DNA from: Paenibacillus sp.
Lineage (GTDB): Bacteria > Bacillota > Bacilli > Paenibacillales > YIM-B00363
Direction of reading: 5' to 3'
DNA length: 64,000 nucleotides
Assembly: GCF_035645195.1 (NCBI RefSeq)
Contig: NZ_DASQNA010000022.1
Coordinates: 62,001-126,000, forward strand
Numbering within the stretch: the first letter of the stretch is position 1; each line of letters opens with the position of its first letter. The translations under genes and the position numbers were made by a program. The notes beneath the pieces are model-generated. The model was not told where the DNA came from. It did not search any database and saw nothing but the letters and a program-made list of their open reading frames with translations. This document shows positions 1-7,780 of this stretch, piece after piece.

Positions 1-1
1 G

Positions 2-208
2 CTGATCGTGGAGGAACCCACCCGGTTGTCCTATACGTGGGCCGGCGGCGAGAAGCATACGGTCACTTGGACGCTGCAGGATTTAGGGAACGGAACGGTG
101 AACCTTCATCTCGAACAGACCGGAATTTCGAATGACCAAGCGCTCAATGGCGCAAAGTACGGGTGGAGCAAATGGTGCGGCGAGCTTGAAAAGGCATTGG
201 AACGATAA
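2..208 (+). CDS. SRPBCC (AHSA1-type) protein, C-terminal fragment
   Basis: The reading frame is open from the left edge and ends at 208, so only the C-terminal 68 residues or so are present. The fragment contains the last beta strands and the long C-terminal helix typical of AHSA1-type SRPBCC proteins: a Y-T-W strand, a V-N-L-H-L-E-Q-T-G strand, then a G-W-x-x-W-x-x-x-L-E-K-A-L helix. Such proteins bind small hydrophobic ligands or are stress proteins whose exact function is usually unknown. The downstream YdeI-like gene lies 37 bases away on the same strand, so the two may be co-transcribed. The true start is outside the window. Confidence 0.7.
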   Translation: MIVEEPTRLSYTWAGGEKHTVTWTLQDLGNGTVNLHLEQTGISNDQALNGAKYGWSKWCGELEKALER

Positions 209-244
209 GCGCTATGAGTGCGATGCGAAAAGAGGCGTGTCCTG

Positions 245-838
245 ATGACAAAAGGGATAAGAAACCCTAAAATTGACCCGTTTTTCCACAAGGCCCAAAA
301 GTGGAAGGAAGAGTTCGAGAGGTTAAGAAATATCGTTCTTGACTGCGAACTGACCGAGGATTTTAAGTGGATGCATCCTTGTTACACGTACCAGAACAAG
401 AACGTCGTTCTCATTCATGGATTTAAAGAGTATTGCGCGCTTCTGTTTCACAAGGGCGCCTTGCTGAAAGATCCCCATGGGATTCTGGTCCAACAAACGG
501 AGAACGTACAGGCGGCGCGCCAGATTCGGTTCACGAACATTCAACAAATCGACGAGATGCAGCTGATCATAAAAGCGTATATCGACGAAGCCATCGAAGC
601 GGAAAAGGCCGGCTTGCAAGTGGAGTATAAAAAGAATACGGATTACGCCATTCCGGAAGAATTACATAATAAATTCGTGGAAATCCCGGATTTGAAGACA
701 GCGTTCGAATCGTTGACGCCGGGGCGCCAAAGGGCGTACCTCCTTCATTTCTCGCAACCCAAACAGTCCAAAACGCGAGAGGCAAGGATCGAGAAATATT
801 TGCCTCATATTCTCGACGGTAAGGGAATGGATGACTAG
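245..838 (+). CDS. YdeI/OmpD-associated (DUF1801-type) family protein
   Basis: A 197-residue cytosolic protein. The N-terminal two thirds carry the DUF1801-like fold (F-K-W-M-H-P-C-Y-T-Y followed by a hydrophobic strand and F-H-K-G-A-L-L-K-D-P). The C-terminal part carries the conserved YdeI tail (A-F-E-S-L-T-P-G-R-Q-R-A-Y-L, then the K-T-R-E-A-R-I-E-K-Y stretch). The family is widespread in Bacillales and of unsettled function; iron-responsive and peptide-resistance roles have been suggested for relatives. The frame extends upstream to 218, but the ATG at 245 is preferred because family members begin close to M-T-K-G and the earlier residues are cysteine/arginine rich and atypical. Confidence 0.8.
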   Translation: MTKGIRNPKIDPFFHKAQKWKEEFERLRNIVLDCELTEDFKWMHPCYTYQNKNVVLIHGFKEYCALLFHKGALLKDPHGILVQQTENVQAARQIRFTNIQQIDEMQLIIKAYIDEAIEAEKAGLQVEYKKNTDYAIPEELHNKFVEIPDLKTAFESLTPGRQRAYLLHFSQPKQSKTREARIEKYLPHILDGKGMDD

Positions 839-858
839 TACAGTCCGAGCAAAGTCAT

Positions 859-885
859 GCCGGCAGCCGAAGGGGCTGCCGGCTT
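859..885. terminator. GC-rich hairpin between convergent genes
   Basis: Perfect 10-bp inverted repeat (859-868 and 874-883) with a 5-base loop lies between the YdeI-like gene and the convergent kinase-like gene. It has only a very short T tract, so it is probably a weak bidirectional terminator. Confidence 0.55.
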
Positions 886-902
886 GAAACGTATAAGCGC
901 GC

Positions 903-1364
903 TTACCTCTTAAATTTAAAATCCCCGTAATCGATGACAATGATCCTTCCTTTGCGGTTCAACCGCAAGTTTTTCACTTTCGGATTATGGTTCCGATTAA
1001 ACATATCTTTGGGATCGATCCCTTTTCTGCGAAACTTCGATTTGAGCTTCTTCAATTTTTTCCTGTACGCTTTCGATGATTTCGGGAACTTCTTATCATA
1101 CTTCTTCATGATTAACCACAGGTTCCCGTAATCTTTGATTTCGGCAAGGTGTTTTCTAATAGAAGAGCCCGATGACCTGTACACTTTGATCTCGCGCCGA
1201 TTGTGCCCGATTCCGGCTTTGCTTCTCACGACCTTTAGGACATAGCCGTTATTTAGATCGTACACGACTCGGTTTTTGCCGGAGCTTATTTTTTTCTTCT
1301 TTTTTATCCACTTTCTGACGTCCTTGTTCAATTTCCGTTTGATTCGTTTTGGAACGCTCCCCAT
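903..1364 (-). CDS. Minimal kinase-like fold protein, lysine/arginine rich
   Basis: A 153-residue, strongly basic protein. Its motif order recalls a reduced protein-kinase or APH fold: a strand with G-Y-V-L-K-V-V-R (candidate ATP-site lysine), a helix with R-R-E-I-K-V-Y (candidate glutamate partner), a hinge-like L-W-L-I-M-K-K-Y, a loop H-N-P-K-V-K-N-L-R-L where HxDxKxxN would be, and V-I-D-Y-G-D-F resembling the DFG region. The usual catalytic aspartate of the loop is not evident, so it may be inactive. Family length is much shorter than canonical kinases (250 or more residues). No clear partner is nearby; malic enzyme follows upstream on the same strand but about 100 bases away. Function unknown. 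Confidence 0.6.
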   Translation of the reverse strand: MGSVPKRIKRKLNKDVRKWIKKKKKISSGKNRVVYDLNNGYVLKVVRSKAGIGHNRREIKVYRSSGSSIRKHLAEIKDYGNLWLIMKKYDKKFPKSSKAYRKKLKKLKSKFRRKGIDPKDMFNRNHNPKVKNLRLNRKGRIIVIDYGDFKFKR

Positions 1365-1461
1365 TCTACATCACTCTTTTTTAAGAAATTGTTAAGAACA
1401 AGTTATGCGAAGGGGGAGAATTTCGTATGGACTACCTCATCAAGTCTAGTTTGAGCTTCTC

Positions 1462-2868
1462 CTACATTCTGAAATCGGGCGGAATGCGTTTCGCGACGCC
1501 GGTACGAATCGCGGCGGCGATGACGGCGCTTCTGACGTCGGCAACGACGCGCTCATTGAAGATGCTCGGGATGATGTAGGACTCGTCCAGCTCTTGAGCC
1601 GTTACGGTGTCGGCGATCGCCTGCGCGGCCGCCATTTTCATCGTTTCGTTGATGATGCTTGCCCGGCAGTCCAGCGCGCCCCGGAAAATGCCCGGGAACG
1701 CCAGGACATTGTTGATCTGGTTAGGGTAATCGCTTCGGCCGGTAGCGAACACGCGGACGATGGGGAGGGCGAGCTCCGGCGCGACCTCCGGCACGGGGTT
1801 GGCCATGGCGAACACGATGGGGTCTTCGGCCATGTTCTTCAGATCGTCTTGGTCGAGCAAGCCGCCGCGCGATACGCCGATGAAGACGTCCGCCCCCCGA
1901 ATGACTTCCTTCAGCGAACCCGCCTCCGGCTCCACCTGAGGCTGGGCCGCGAGCCACCTCCACATGGGATGCGCATAGTCCGATCCTCTGACGATCGCGC
2001 CGTCCCGGTCTACGGGAGCCAGCTTGGTAACGCCCGCGGCAAGCAGCATTTTGCAGATCGAAACTCCCGCGGCCCCGATTCCGTTCACAACCACGCGGAT
2101 GTCTTCCATACGTTTCCCCGTAAGCTTAAGCGCATTGATCAGACCCGCCGTCACCACGATGGCCGTGCCGTGCTGGTCGTCGTGAAAGACCGGGATATCC
2201 AGTTCCTCGATCAATCGGGACTCGATTTCGAAGCATCGAGGCGAGCTGATGTCCTCGAGATTGATGCCGCCGAAGATAGGGCTGATTTGCTTGACGGTGC
2301 GAATGATTTCTTCGGTATCCTGGGTGTCCAGGCAGATGGGGAATGCATCGACGCCGGCCAGCTGCTTGAACAGCATCGCCTTGCCCTCCATGACCGGCGC
2401 GGCCGCATGCGGACCGATATCGCCCAGCCCGAGCACCGCCGAGCCGTCCGTGACCACGGCCACGGTGTTCCGCTTGATGGTGAGCGAATAAGCCCTTCTC
2501 TCGTCTTCGTGAATCGCGGCGCATACGCGGGCTACCCCAGGCGTGTACACCCTGGAAAGATCGTCCCGATTTTTGATCGGCATGCTCGGCTGGATCGAAA
2601 TCTTCCCTCCCAGATGAGCGAGGAAAGTACGGTCCGACAGGTTGACGATGCGAATCCCCGCGAGATCGCGAAGCGCGCCCACGACGGCGTCCTGCTGGCG
2701 CTCCTCCGCATCGATCGTAATGTCACGAACCGAATAGGCGCGATCCGACCGAATGACGTCGACGGAGATGATGTCGCCGCCGCTTCGCCCGATGAGCGAA
2801 GCCACCTCGCCGAAATGTACCTTCTCATGATCAAGTTCCATTCGAATGACCAGGCTGTTAAATGCCAC
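1462..2868 (-). CDS. NAD(P)-dependent malic enzyme with N-terminal ACT-like domain
   Basis: A 468-residue enzyme that oxidatively decarboxylates malate to pyruvate in the cytosol. Residues 1-80 form an ACT-like regulatory module (I-R-M-E-L-D...S-L-I-G-R-S-G-G-D-I). The catalytic part follows: the R-V-Y-T-P-G-V-A-R-V tyrosine motif, G-K-A-M-L-F-K-Q-L-A-G-V-D-A-F-P with the catalytic lysine, the metal-site E-D-I-S and F-H-D-D-Q-H-G-T-A motifs, and an N-G-I-G-A-A-G dinucleotide loop. This is the short bacterial malic enzyme form, comparable to the YtsJ/MaeB-like proteins of Bacillales with an extra ACT module. It is transcribed alone, divergent from the HisD-like gene. Which cofactor is preferred cannot be read from the sequence. 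Confidence 0.93.
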   Translation of the reverse strand: MAFNSLVIRMELDHEKVHFGEVASLIGRSGGDIISVDVIRSDRAYSVRDITIDAEERQQDAVVGALRDLAGIRIVNLSDRTFLAHLGGKISIQPSMPIKNRDDLSRVYTPGVARVCAAIHEDERRAYSLTIKRNTVAVVTDGSAVLGLGDIGPHAAAPVMEGKAMLFKQLAGVDAFPICLDTQDTEEIIRTVKQISPIFGGINLEDISSPRCFEIESRLIEELDIPVFHDDQHGTAIVVTAGLINALKLTGKRMEDIRVVVNGIGAAGVSICKMLLAAGVTKLAPVDRDGAIVRGSDYAHPMWRWLAAQPQVEPEAGSLKEVIRGADVFIGVSRGGLLDQDDLKNMAEDPIVFAMANPVPEVAPELALPIVRVFATGRSDYPNQINNVLAFPGIFRGALDCRASIINETMKMAAAQAIADTVTAQELDESYIIPSIFNERVVADVRSAVIAAAIRTGVAKRIPPDFRM

Positions 2869-3045
2869 GCCTCTTTCCCCCCGCCCAAAAAGTCGGCCAA
2901 CACGGCTTGGCCTGAATATTATCGTCGTAAATATAGCCGGGCGGTTGAAGCGCTGTCAATCAAAAATGTAACGTATTCTCACATCGATCAATGGAGTATA
3001 CCATTTCAGTCAATTACGTTTCTGTCTCCCTATGCCATATCTCTC

Positions 3046-3051
3046 TATAAT
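3046..3051 (+). promoter_or_regulatory. Candidate -10 element upstream of the HisD-like gene
   Basis: A perfect TATAAT lies 46 bases before the HisD-like start codon. No good -35 hexamer is seen at the usual 16-18 base spacing, so activator dependence or an extended element is possible. Confidence 0.45.
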
Positions 3052-3096
3052 GAAAATCACACGAAAGCAATTCTGCCATGGAAAGAGGGAGCAAGC

Positions 3097-4395
3097 ATGA
3101 TTGAAATCGTAAAAGAGCAGGAGCCGGCAGCGCAAGCGGAGAAAGGGCAGCTTGAAGCCACGGTATCCTCTATCATCGAACGGGTCAAAAGCGAAGGGGA
3201 CGCCGCGCTGAAATCGTTCCTGCGGCAGTTCGACGGCGTGGAGCTTGACGATCTGAAAGCTTCCATGGACGACATCGAGGCGGCGAAGAAGCAGCTGCCC
3301 GCTACGCTGCTCGAAGATATGGCGTTCTCGATCGAGCGCATTCGCGCGTTCGCCGAAGCGCAGCGCCGCACCCTGACCGAGTTTGAACAGGAGATGATCC
3401 CGGGCGTGTTCCTCGGCCAGCGCGTCATCCCGATCGAGGCGGTCGGCGCTTATGTCCCTGGCGGCCGTTATCCTCTGCTATCTTCCGCGCAGATGGCGAT
3501 CATTCCGGCGAAGGTCGCCGGCGTCTCCCAGATCCGGGTGTGCACGCCGCCGACGAAGGAAGGACGCATCCATCCCGCGGTCCTCGTCGCCGCCCATCTC
3601 TCCGGAGCGGACGAAATCTTCGCGGTCGGCGGCGCCCAGGCGATCGCCGCGCTGGCTTACGGTACGGAATCGATCCGTCCGGTCAACAAGATCACCGGTC
3701 CCGGCAACCGGTTCGTCACCGAGGCGAAGCGGCAGGTTCACGGTACGGTCGGCATCGACCTGCTGGCAGGTCCGAGCGAAGTGCTGGTCGTGGCGGACGA
3801 AACGGCTAAGCCGGCGTATGTGGCCGCCGATCTGCTGGCTCAGGCGGAGCACGACGTTCATACGCAGGCGATTCTGGTTTCCACGAGCCGCGAGCTGGCG
3901 TTCGCGGTAATGGAGGAAATCGAGAAGCAGCTAGAGACGCTGCCGACGGCGGCGACGGCACGCGCGTCGTGGGAGAAGCGCGGACGGGTGATCGTGACTG
4001 GTACGCTGGAAGAAGCGATCGAGACGGCTAACGATTTGGCGTCGGAGCACCTTCATGTCCAGATTAAGGACGCTTACCTGCACCGCGACAAGTTCACCAA
4101 CTACGGCTCGCTGTTCCTGGGCGAAGAGGCGACGGTCGTCTTCTCCGACAAAGTGTGCGGAACGAACCACATTTTGCCGACGAACCAGGCGGCCAAATAT
4201 ACGGGCGGCGTTTGGGTCGGTACGTTCCTGAAGGTCGTCACGTACCAGCGCATCGAGCAGGCGGGCGTCGAACGGCTTGCGCCGCACTGCGTGCGGCAGT
4301 CGGAACGCGAAGGGCTCATCGGTCACCTGCGGTCGGCCAACATCCGTCTTACCGGGGAGCTGGACGTTCGTCAGGAGATTGCGGCCGGTAAATAG
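3097..4395 (+). CDS. Histidinol dehydrogenase-superfamily enzyme, likely a catabolic (HpsN-like) paralogue
   Basis: A 432-residue zinc- and NAD-dependent dehydrogenase of the HisD fold. The zinc ligands and catalytic pair of HisD are kept: Gln249 and His252 (Q-A-E-H-D), Asp351, His410, and Glu317/His318 (S-E-H-L). The loop after Asp351 reads K-V-C-G-T-N-H-I-L-P-T, followed by A-A-K-Y-T-G-G-V-W-V-G-T-F-L-K, which resembles the HisD-like alcohol dehydrogenases such as sulfopropanediol dehydrogenase rather than biosynthetic HisD. No other his genes are near; instead a sugar-type ABC importer follows. The ATG at 3097 is chosen because GAAAGAGGGA ends 6 bases upstream, although the frame is open for another 1.5 kb. 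Substrate unknown; a polyol or substituted diol is inferred. Confidence 0.8.
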   Translation: MIEIVKEQEPAAQAEKGQLEATVSSIIERVKSEGDAALKSFLRQFDGVELDDLKASMDDIEAAKKQLPATLLEDMAFSIERIRAFAEAQRRTLTEFEQEMIPGVFLGQRVIPIEAVGAYVPGGRYPLLSSAQMAIIPAKVAGVSQIRVCTPPTKEGRIHPAVLVAAHLSGADEIFAVGGAQAIAALAYGTESIRPVNKITGPGNRFVTEAKRQVHGTVGIDLLAGPSEVLVVADETAKPAYVAADLLAQAEHDVHTQAILVSTSRELAFAVMEEIEKQLETLPTAATARASWEKRGRVIVTGTLEEAIETANDLASEHLHVQIKDAYLHRDKFTNYGSLFLGEEATVVFSDKVCGTNHILPTNQAAKYTGGVWVGTFLKVVTYQRIEQAGVERLAPHCVRQSEREGLIGHLRSANIRLTGELDVRQEIAAGK

Positions 4396-4414
4396 GGACG
4401 GGAGACATGGCAAG

Positions 4415-4449
4415 CCGTTCCTCCAATTTCCATGATGGAGGAACGGACT
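4415..4449 (+). terminator. Hairpin terminator after the HisD-like gene
   Basis: An 11-bp perfect stem (4415-4425 and 4436-4446) with a 10-base loop is followed by ACTTT. It is a probable weak terminator separating the dehydrogenase from the ABC operon. Confidence 0.6.
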
Positions 4450-4472
4450 TTCGGCTCCGAAGGATGTTATAT

Positions 4473-4489
4473 TTGAAAACGTTAACAGG
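4473..4489 (+). promoter_or_regulatory. CcpA cre site upstream of the ABC importer operon
   Basis: The sequence TGAAAACGTTAACA (4474-4487) matches the cre consensus TGNAARCGNWWNCA at every fixed position. It lies about 55 bases before the first permease start, overlapping a likely -10 region (TTATAT). Binding of CcpA-HPr(Ser-P) here would be expected to repress the importer when preferred sugars are present. Confidence 0.75.
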
Positions 4490-4543
4490 CAGTCGATGAA
4501 ACGCACCGAAAGCAATCATTACTACCGGGAGAGGTGAAGCAAC

Positions 4544-5476
4544 ATGAACGAACTTGCGGTTGCGAAGCAAGCCGTCCGGCCGCGCGCCTCCACCGACCGC
4601 AGGGCGAAGCCGAACAAGTGGCTGGTGTTCGCGGCTTTCGTGGGACCGGCGCTCCTCTGCTTCCTCTTGATTCAGATCATTCCGTTTGCCGTAGGCATCT
4701 ATTACTCCTTTACGTCGTGGAACGGCGTGAGCTCCGCCGTCTCTTGGGTGGGACTCCAGAACTTTGTCGACTTGTTCACGAAGGACGATAAGTTTGCGAA
4801 GTCGTTCCTGTTCACCTTCAAATTCACGTTTGCCGCCGTGTTGATCAGCAATCTGGTCGGCTTCGGCCTAGCGCTTCTCCTCAACGGGGCGCTGAAGACG
4901 AGGAACGCGCTCCGCACCGTCTTCTTCATGCCGAACGTAATCGGCGGCCTGCTGCTCGGCTTTATTTGGCAGTTCATCTTCATCAAAGGCTTCGCGGCCG
5001 TCGGCAGCGCCACCCAAATTCCGTTCTTCCAGCTTCCGTGGCTGGGCGACGCCGGGACGGCATTCTGGGGCATCGTCATCGTCTTCGCCTGGCAGCAGAG
5101 CGGGTACTTGATGGTCATCTATATCGCGGCGTTGCAAGGCGTGGACCAATCCATTCTCGAGGCGTCCCGGATCGACGGGGCGAGAGGTTGGACCGTCTTA
5201 AGGAAGATTGTCGTGCCGCTGATCGCGCCGGCATTTACGATTTGTCTCTTCCTGTCCATGTCCCATGCTTTTAAAATCTATGATCTGAATTACTCGCTCA
5301 CCGGCGGCGGGCCGTTCAACTCGACGGAGTCGGTGGCCATGAACATTTACGCCGAAGCGTTTACGAATAACCGCTACGGCATCGGGTCCGCCAAAGCGCT
5401 CGTGTTTTTCGTCGTCGTCGCGGTCATTACGCTCCTGCAGGTGACGCTGACGAAGAGAAGGGAGGTGGAGGCGTAG
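4544..5476 (+). CDS. Carbohydrate ABC transporter permease, MalF/UgpA type
   Basis: A 310-residue inner-membrane permease of the CUT1 family. It has a cytosolic basic N-terminus (1-25), six predicted membrane spans starting at W-L-V-F-A-A-F-V-G-P-A-L, and the cytoplasmic EAA loop that contacts the ATPase (E-A-S-R-I-D-G-A-R-G-W). The family moves oligosaccharides, polyols or glycerol-phosphates with a lipoprotein receptor. It heads a three-gene importer operon, preceded by a cre site, and its stop codon is directly adjacent to the next start. No ATPase is encoded here; CUT1 systems of Bacillales commonly share an MsmX-like ATPase encoded elsewhere. Confidence 0.93.
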   Translation: MNELAVAKQAVRPRASTDRRAKPNKWLVFAAFVGPALLCFLLIQIIPFAVGIYYSFTSWNGVSSAVSWVGLQNFVDLFTKDDKFAKSFLFTFKFTFAAVLISNLVGFGLALLLNGALKTRNALRTVFFMPNVIGGLLLGFIWQFIFIKGFAAVGSATQIPFFQLPWLGDAGTAFWGIVIVFAWQQSGYLMVIYIAALQGVDQSILEASRIDGARGWTVLRKIVVPLIAPAFTICLFLSMSHAFKIYDLNYSLTGGGPFNSTESVAMNIYAEAFTNNRYGIGSAKALVFFVVVAVITLLQVTLTKRREVEA

Positions 5477-6304
5477 ATGGAACGGAACTACACGGCGCGA
5501 ACCTTCGCGCTCGAAACGTTCGCCATTATGCTCGGACTTCTCTTCCTGGTTCCTTTTTACTTCGTGGTCATGAATGCGTTCAAGGATAATGCGGGCATTC
5601 TGATCGACGCGGCGGCGCTGCCGAAGGAACTGGTCGTGGACAACTTCTCGCGCGTCTGGACGCTGCTCGATTTTCCGAGGGCGTTCTGGAACTCTTTGCT
5701 GGTCACGGTCCTTAGCAACGTAGGGCTCGTGATCATCAGCTCGATGGCCGCTTGGCATCTCGTTCGTACGCCGGGCCGATTCAGTCAGGCGCTGTTCGCG
5801 CTCTTCGTTGCCGCCATGGTCATCCCGTTCCAGACGATCATGATTCCGCTCGTCAAGCTCGGCGCGTCGCTGCATTTGGTGAACAGCCTCCCGGGCCTCG
5901 TGGTCATGTACTTCGGATTCGGCGTCTCCATGACGCTGTTCCTCTACCACGGTTTCGTCAAGACCGTGCCGCTGGAAATCGAGGAATCCGCCGGCATCGA
6001 CGGCTGCGGCCCGTTCGGGGTGTTCTGGCGGATCGTATTTCCGCTGTTGCAGCCGATCACCGTCACGGTGTTGATATTGAACACGCTGTGGTTCTGGAAC
6101 GATTACCTGCTGCCCCGTCTCATGCTGCAGGACGCGGAGCTTCGGACGATCCCCGTGGCGATGAGCGCTTTGTTCGCCCAATACAACAAACAATGGGATT
6201 TGGGCCTGGCGGGTCTTGTGATCGGTACGCTGCCGATCGTCGTCTTTTTCCTATTGCTGCAAAAGCACATTATCAGGGGCATCGCGGCAGGCTCGGGCAA
6301 GTAA
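5477..6304 (+). CDS. Carbohydrate ABC transporter permease, MalG type
   Basis: A 275-residue partner permease with six predicted membrane spans and the EAA-loop motif E-E-S-A-G-I-D-G-C-G-P-F. It starts on the base immediately after the stop codon of the first permease, with GGGAGGTGGAGG as ribosome binding site inside the upstream gene, so the two are translationally coupled and should form the heterodimeric channel. The length is typical of MalG-like CUT1 permeases. Confidence 0.93.
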   Translation: MERNYTARTFALETFAIMLGLLFLVPFYFVVMNAFKDNAGILIDAAALPKELVVDNFSRVWTLLDFPRAFWNSLLVTVLSNVGLVIISSMAAWHLVRTPGRFSQALFALFVAAMVIPFQTIMIPLVKLGASLHLVNSLPGLVVMYFGFGVSMTLFLYHGFVKTVPLEIEESAGIDGCGPFGVFWRIVFPLLQPITVTVLILNTLWFWNDYLLPRLMLQDAELRTIPVAMSALFAQYNKQWDLGLAGLVIGTLPIVVFFLLLQKHIIRGIAAGSGK

Positions 6305-6374
6305 GCGGTATAGCATCCACGGCCGTATAACGGCTGAAGGAAACTACATACAACCTTTTGGGAGGTCTAGGGAC

Positions 6375-7682
6375 ATGAAGAAAGCAAAATTAATGAGCAT
6401 TTCCTTGCTCGCGCTGGCGACCTTGGTCGCTGCCTGCGGCGGCACGGGGGGCAGTTCGAACGGCAGCGCGGGCGGAAGCGCCGATGCGAACGAGGCCGCG
6501 TCCGGCGCGGCATCGGGCGAACCGGTCGAGATTACGGTATTCCAATTGAAGGTGGAAATCGCCGACAAATTCGAAGCCATGGTCAAGGAATTCGAGAAGG
6601 AGCATCCGGGCATTAAGGTCAAAGCGGAGACGGTCGGCGGAGGCACCGGCTACATGGACGCGCTGAAAGCGAAATTCGCCTCGGGCGAAGGTCCGGATAT
6701 TTTCAACAACGGCGGCGCGAAGGAAATGCAGCTTTGGAAGGAACATCTGGCCGATCTTTCCGACCAGCCTTGGGTCGGCCATCTGCTGCCGGGAACCGGC
6801 GACGGCATGACCGATACCGATGGGAAAATTTACGGTATGCCGATGAATATGGAAGGTTACGGTTATTTGTACAACAAGGATCTGTTCGCGAAGGCCGGCA
6901 TCGAGAAGCCGCCGGCGACGCTGACGGAGCTGCGGACGGCCGCCCAGAAGCTGAAGGACGCCGGCATTACCCCGTTCGCGAACGGCTTCGCGGAATGGTG
7001 GATTATCGGCAGCCACTTCACGAACGTCGCTTTCGGGCAGCAGGAGGATCCGGCGGGCTTCATCAATGAGCTGAACGAAGGCGCGGCGACCATCCCGGAC
7101 AACGCGATCTTCCAGCAGTTCCAGCAGCTAATGGATACGACGATGGAGTACGGCAATGAAAATCCGCTGACGACCGATTACAATACGCAGGTTACGCTGT
7201 TCGCCTCCGGCAAGGCGGCGATGCTTCAGCAGGGCAACTGGGTCGAAAGCATGATCGCCGATATCGCGCCGGATTTGAATATCGGCATTCTGCCGATGCC
7301 GATCAACGACGAACCGGCATCCGACCGCATCGTGGCGGGCGTCCCGAACAACTGGGCGGTCAACAAAAACTCCGAGCATGTGGAGGCAGCCAAGACGTTC
7401 CTCAACTGGATGGTATCTTCCGAAACGGCGCAGCGCTACATGACGGAACAATTCGGCTTCATCCCGGCGTTCGACAACATTTCGACGGATAAACTTTCGC
7501 CGCTGAGCCAGGACATCGTCTCGTACTCCAAAGCCGGGAAGACGATCCCAATGATTTGGACGAGCTGGCCGGACGGCGCGAACAAGGAATTCGCCTCCGC
7601 GCTGCAGGAATATTCCGTAGGACGCACCGAGTGGAGCGACGTGTTGAACGCGATGCAGGCGAGCTGGAACAAATTGAAATAG
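6375..7682 (+). CDS. Extracellular solute-binding lipoprotein, family 1
   Basis: A 435-residue receptor of the CUT1 importer. It has a lipoprotein signal with the lipobox L-V-A-A-C (Cys21), a Gly/Ser/Ala-rich linker to about residue 50, and then a two-lobed binding fold starting at V-E-I-T-V-F-Q-L-K. Family features include F-A-S-G-E-G-P-D-I-F, K-I-Y-G-M-P-M-N-M-E-G-Y-G-Y-L-Y and the aromatic-rich ligand cleft (W-W-I-I-G-S-H-F). It is placed last in the importer operon with its own strong ribosome binding site (GGGAGG), as expected for a receptor made in excess. Ligand unknown. Confidence 0.92.
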   Translation: MKKAKLMSISLLALATLVAACGGTGGSSNGSAGGSADANEAASGAASGEPVEITVFQLKVEIADKFEAMVKEFEKEHPGIKVKAETVGGGTGYMDALKAKFASGEGPDIFNNGGAKEMQLWKEHLADLSDQPWVGHLLPGTGDGMTDTDGKIYGMPMNMEGYGYLYNKDLFAKAGIEKPPATLTELRTAAQKLKDAGITPFANGFAEWWIIGSHFTNVAFGQQEDPAGFINELNEGAATIPDNAIFQQFQQLMDTTMEYGNENPLTTDYNTQVTLFASGKAAMLQQGNWVESMIADIAPDLNIGILPMPINDEPASDRIVAGVPNNWAVNKNSEHVEAAKTFLNWMVSSETAQRYMTEQFGFIPAFDNISTDKLSPLSQDIVSYSKAGKTIPMIWTSWPDGANKEFASALQEYSVGRTEWSDVLNAMQASWNKLK

Positions 7683-7780
7683 GAATCAGGCGGAGGCCGG
7701 ACGGTTTGCGCGACGGACAGAGGCTGCTATTTGTTATAGTAGATTCATAGCGAATTTAAGACAGGGACAGGAGATTTCCG

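Noticed and set aside
1427-1579. A 50-codon rightward frame with a strong GGGGGAG ribosome binding site
   Set aside because: It lies antisense over the end of the malic enzyme, and its composition follows that gene's complement. No known similarity.
3097-4395. Assignment as biosynthetic hisD
   Set aside because: No other histidine genes are nearby and the loop sequence is closer to catabolic HisD-like dehydrogenases; kept as superfamily only.
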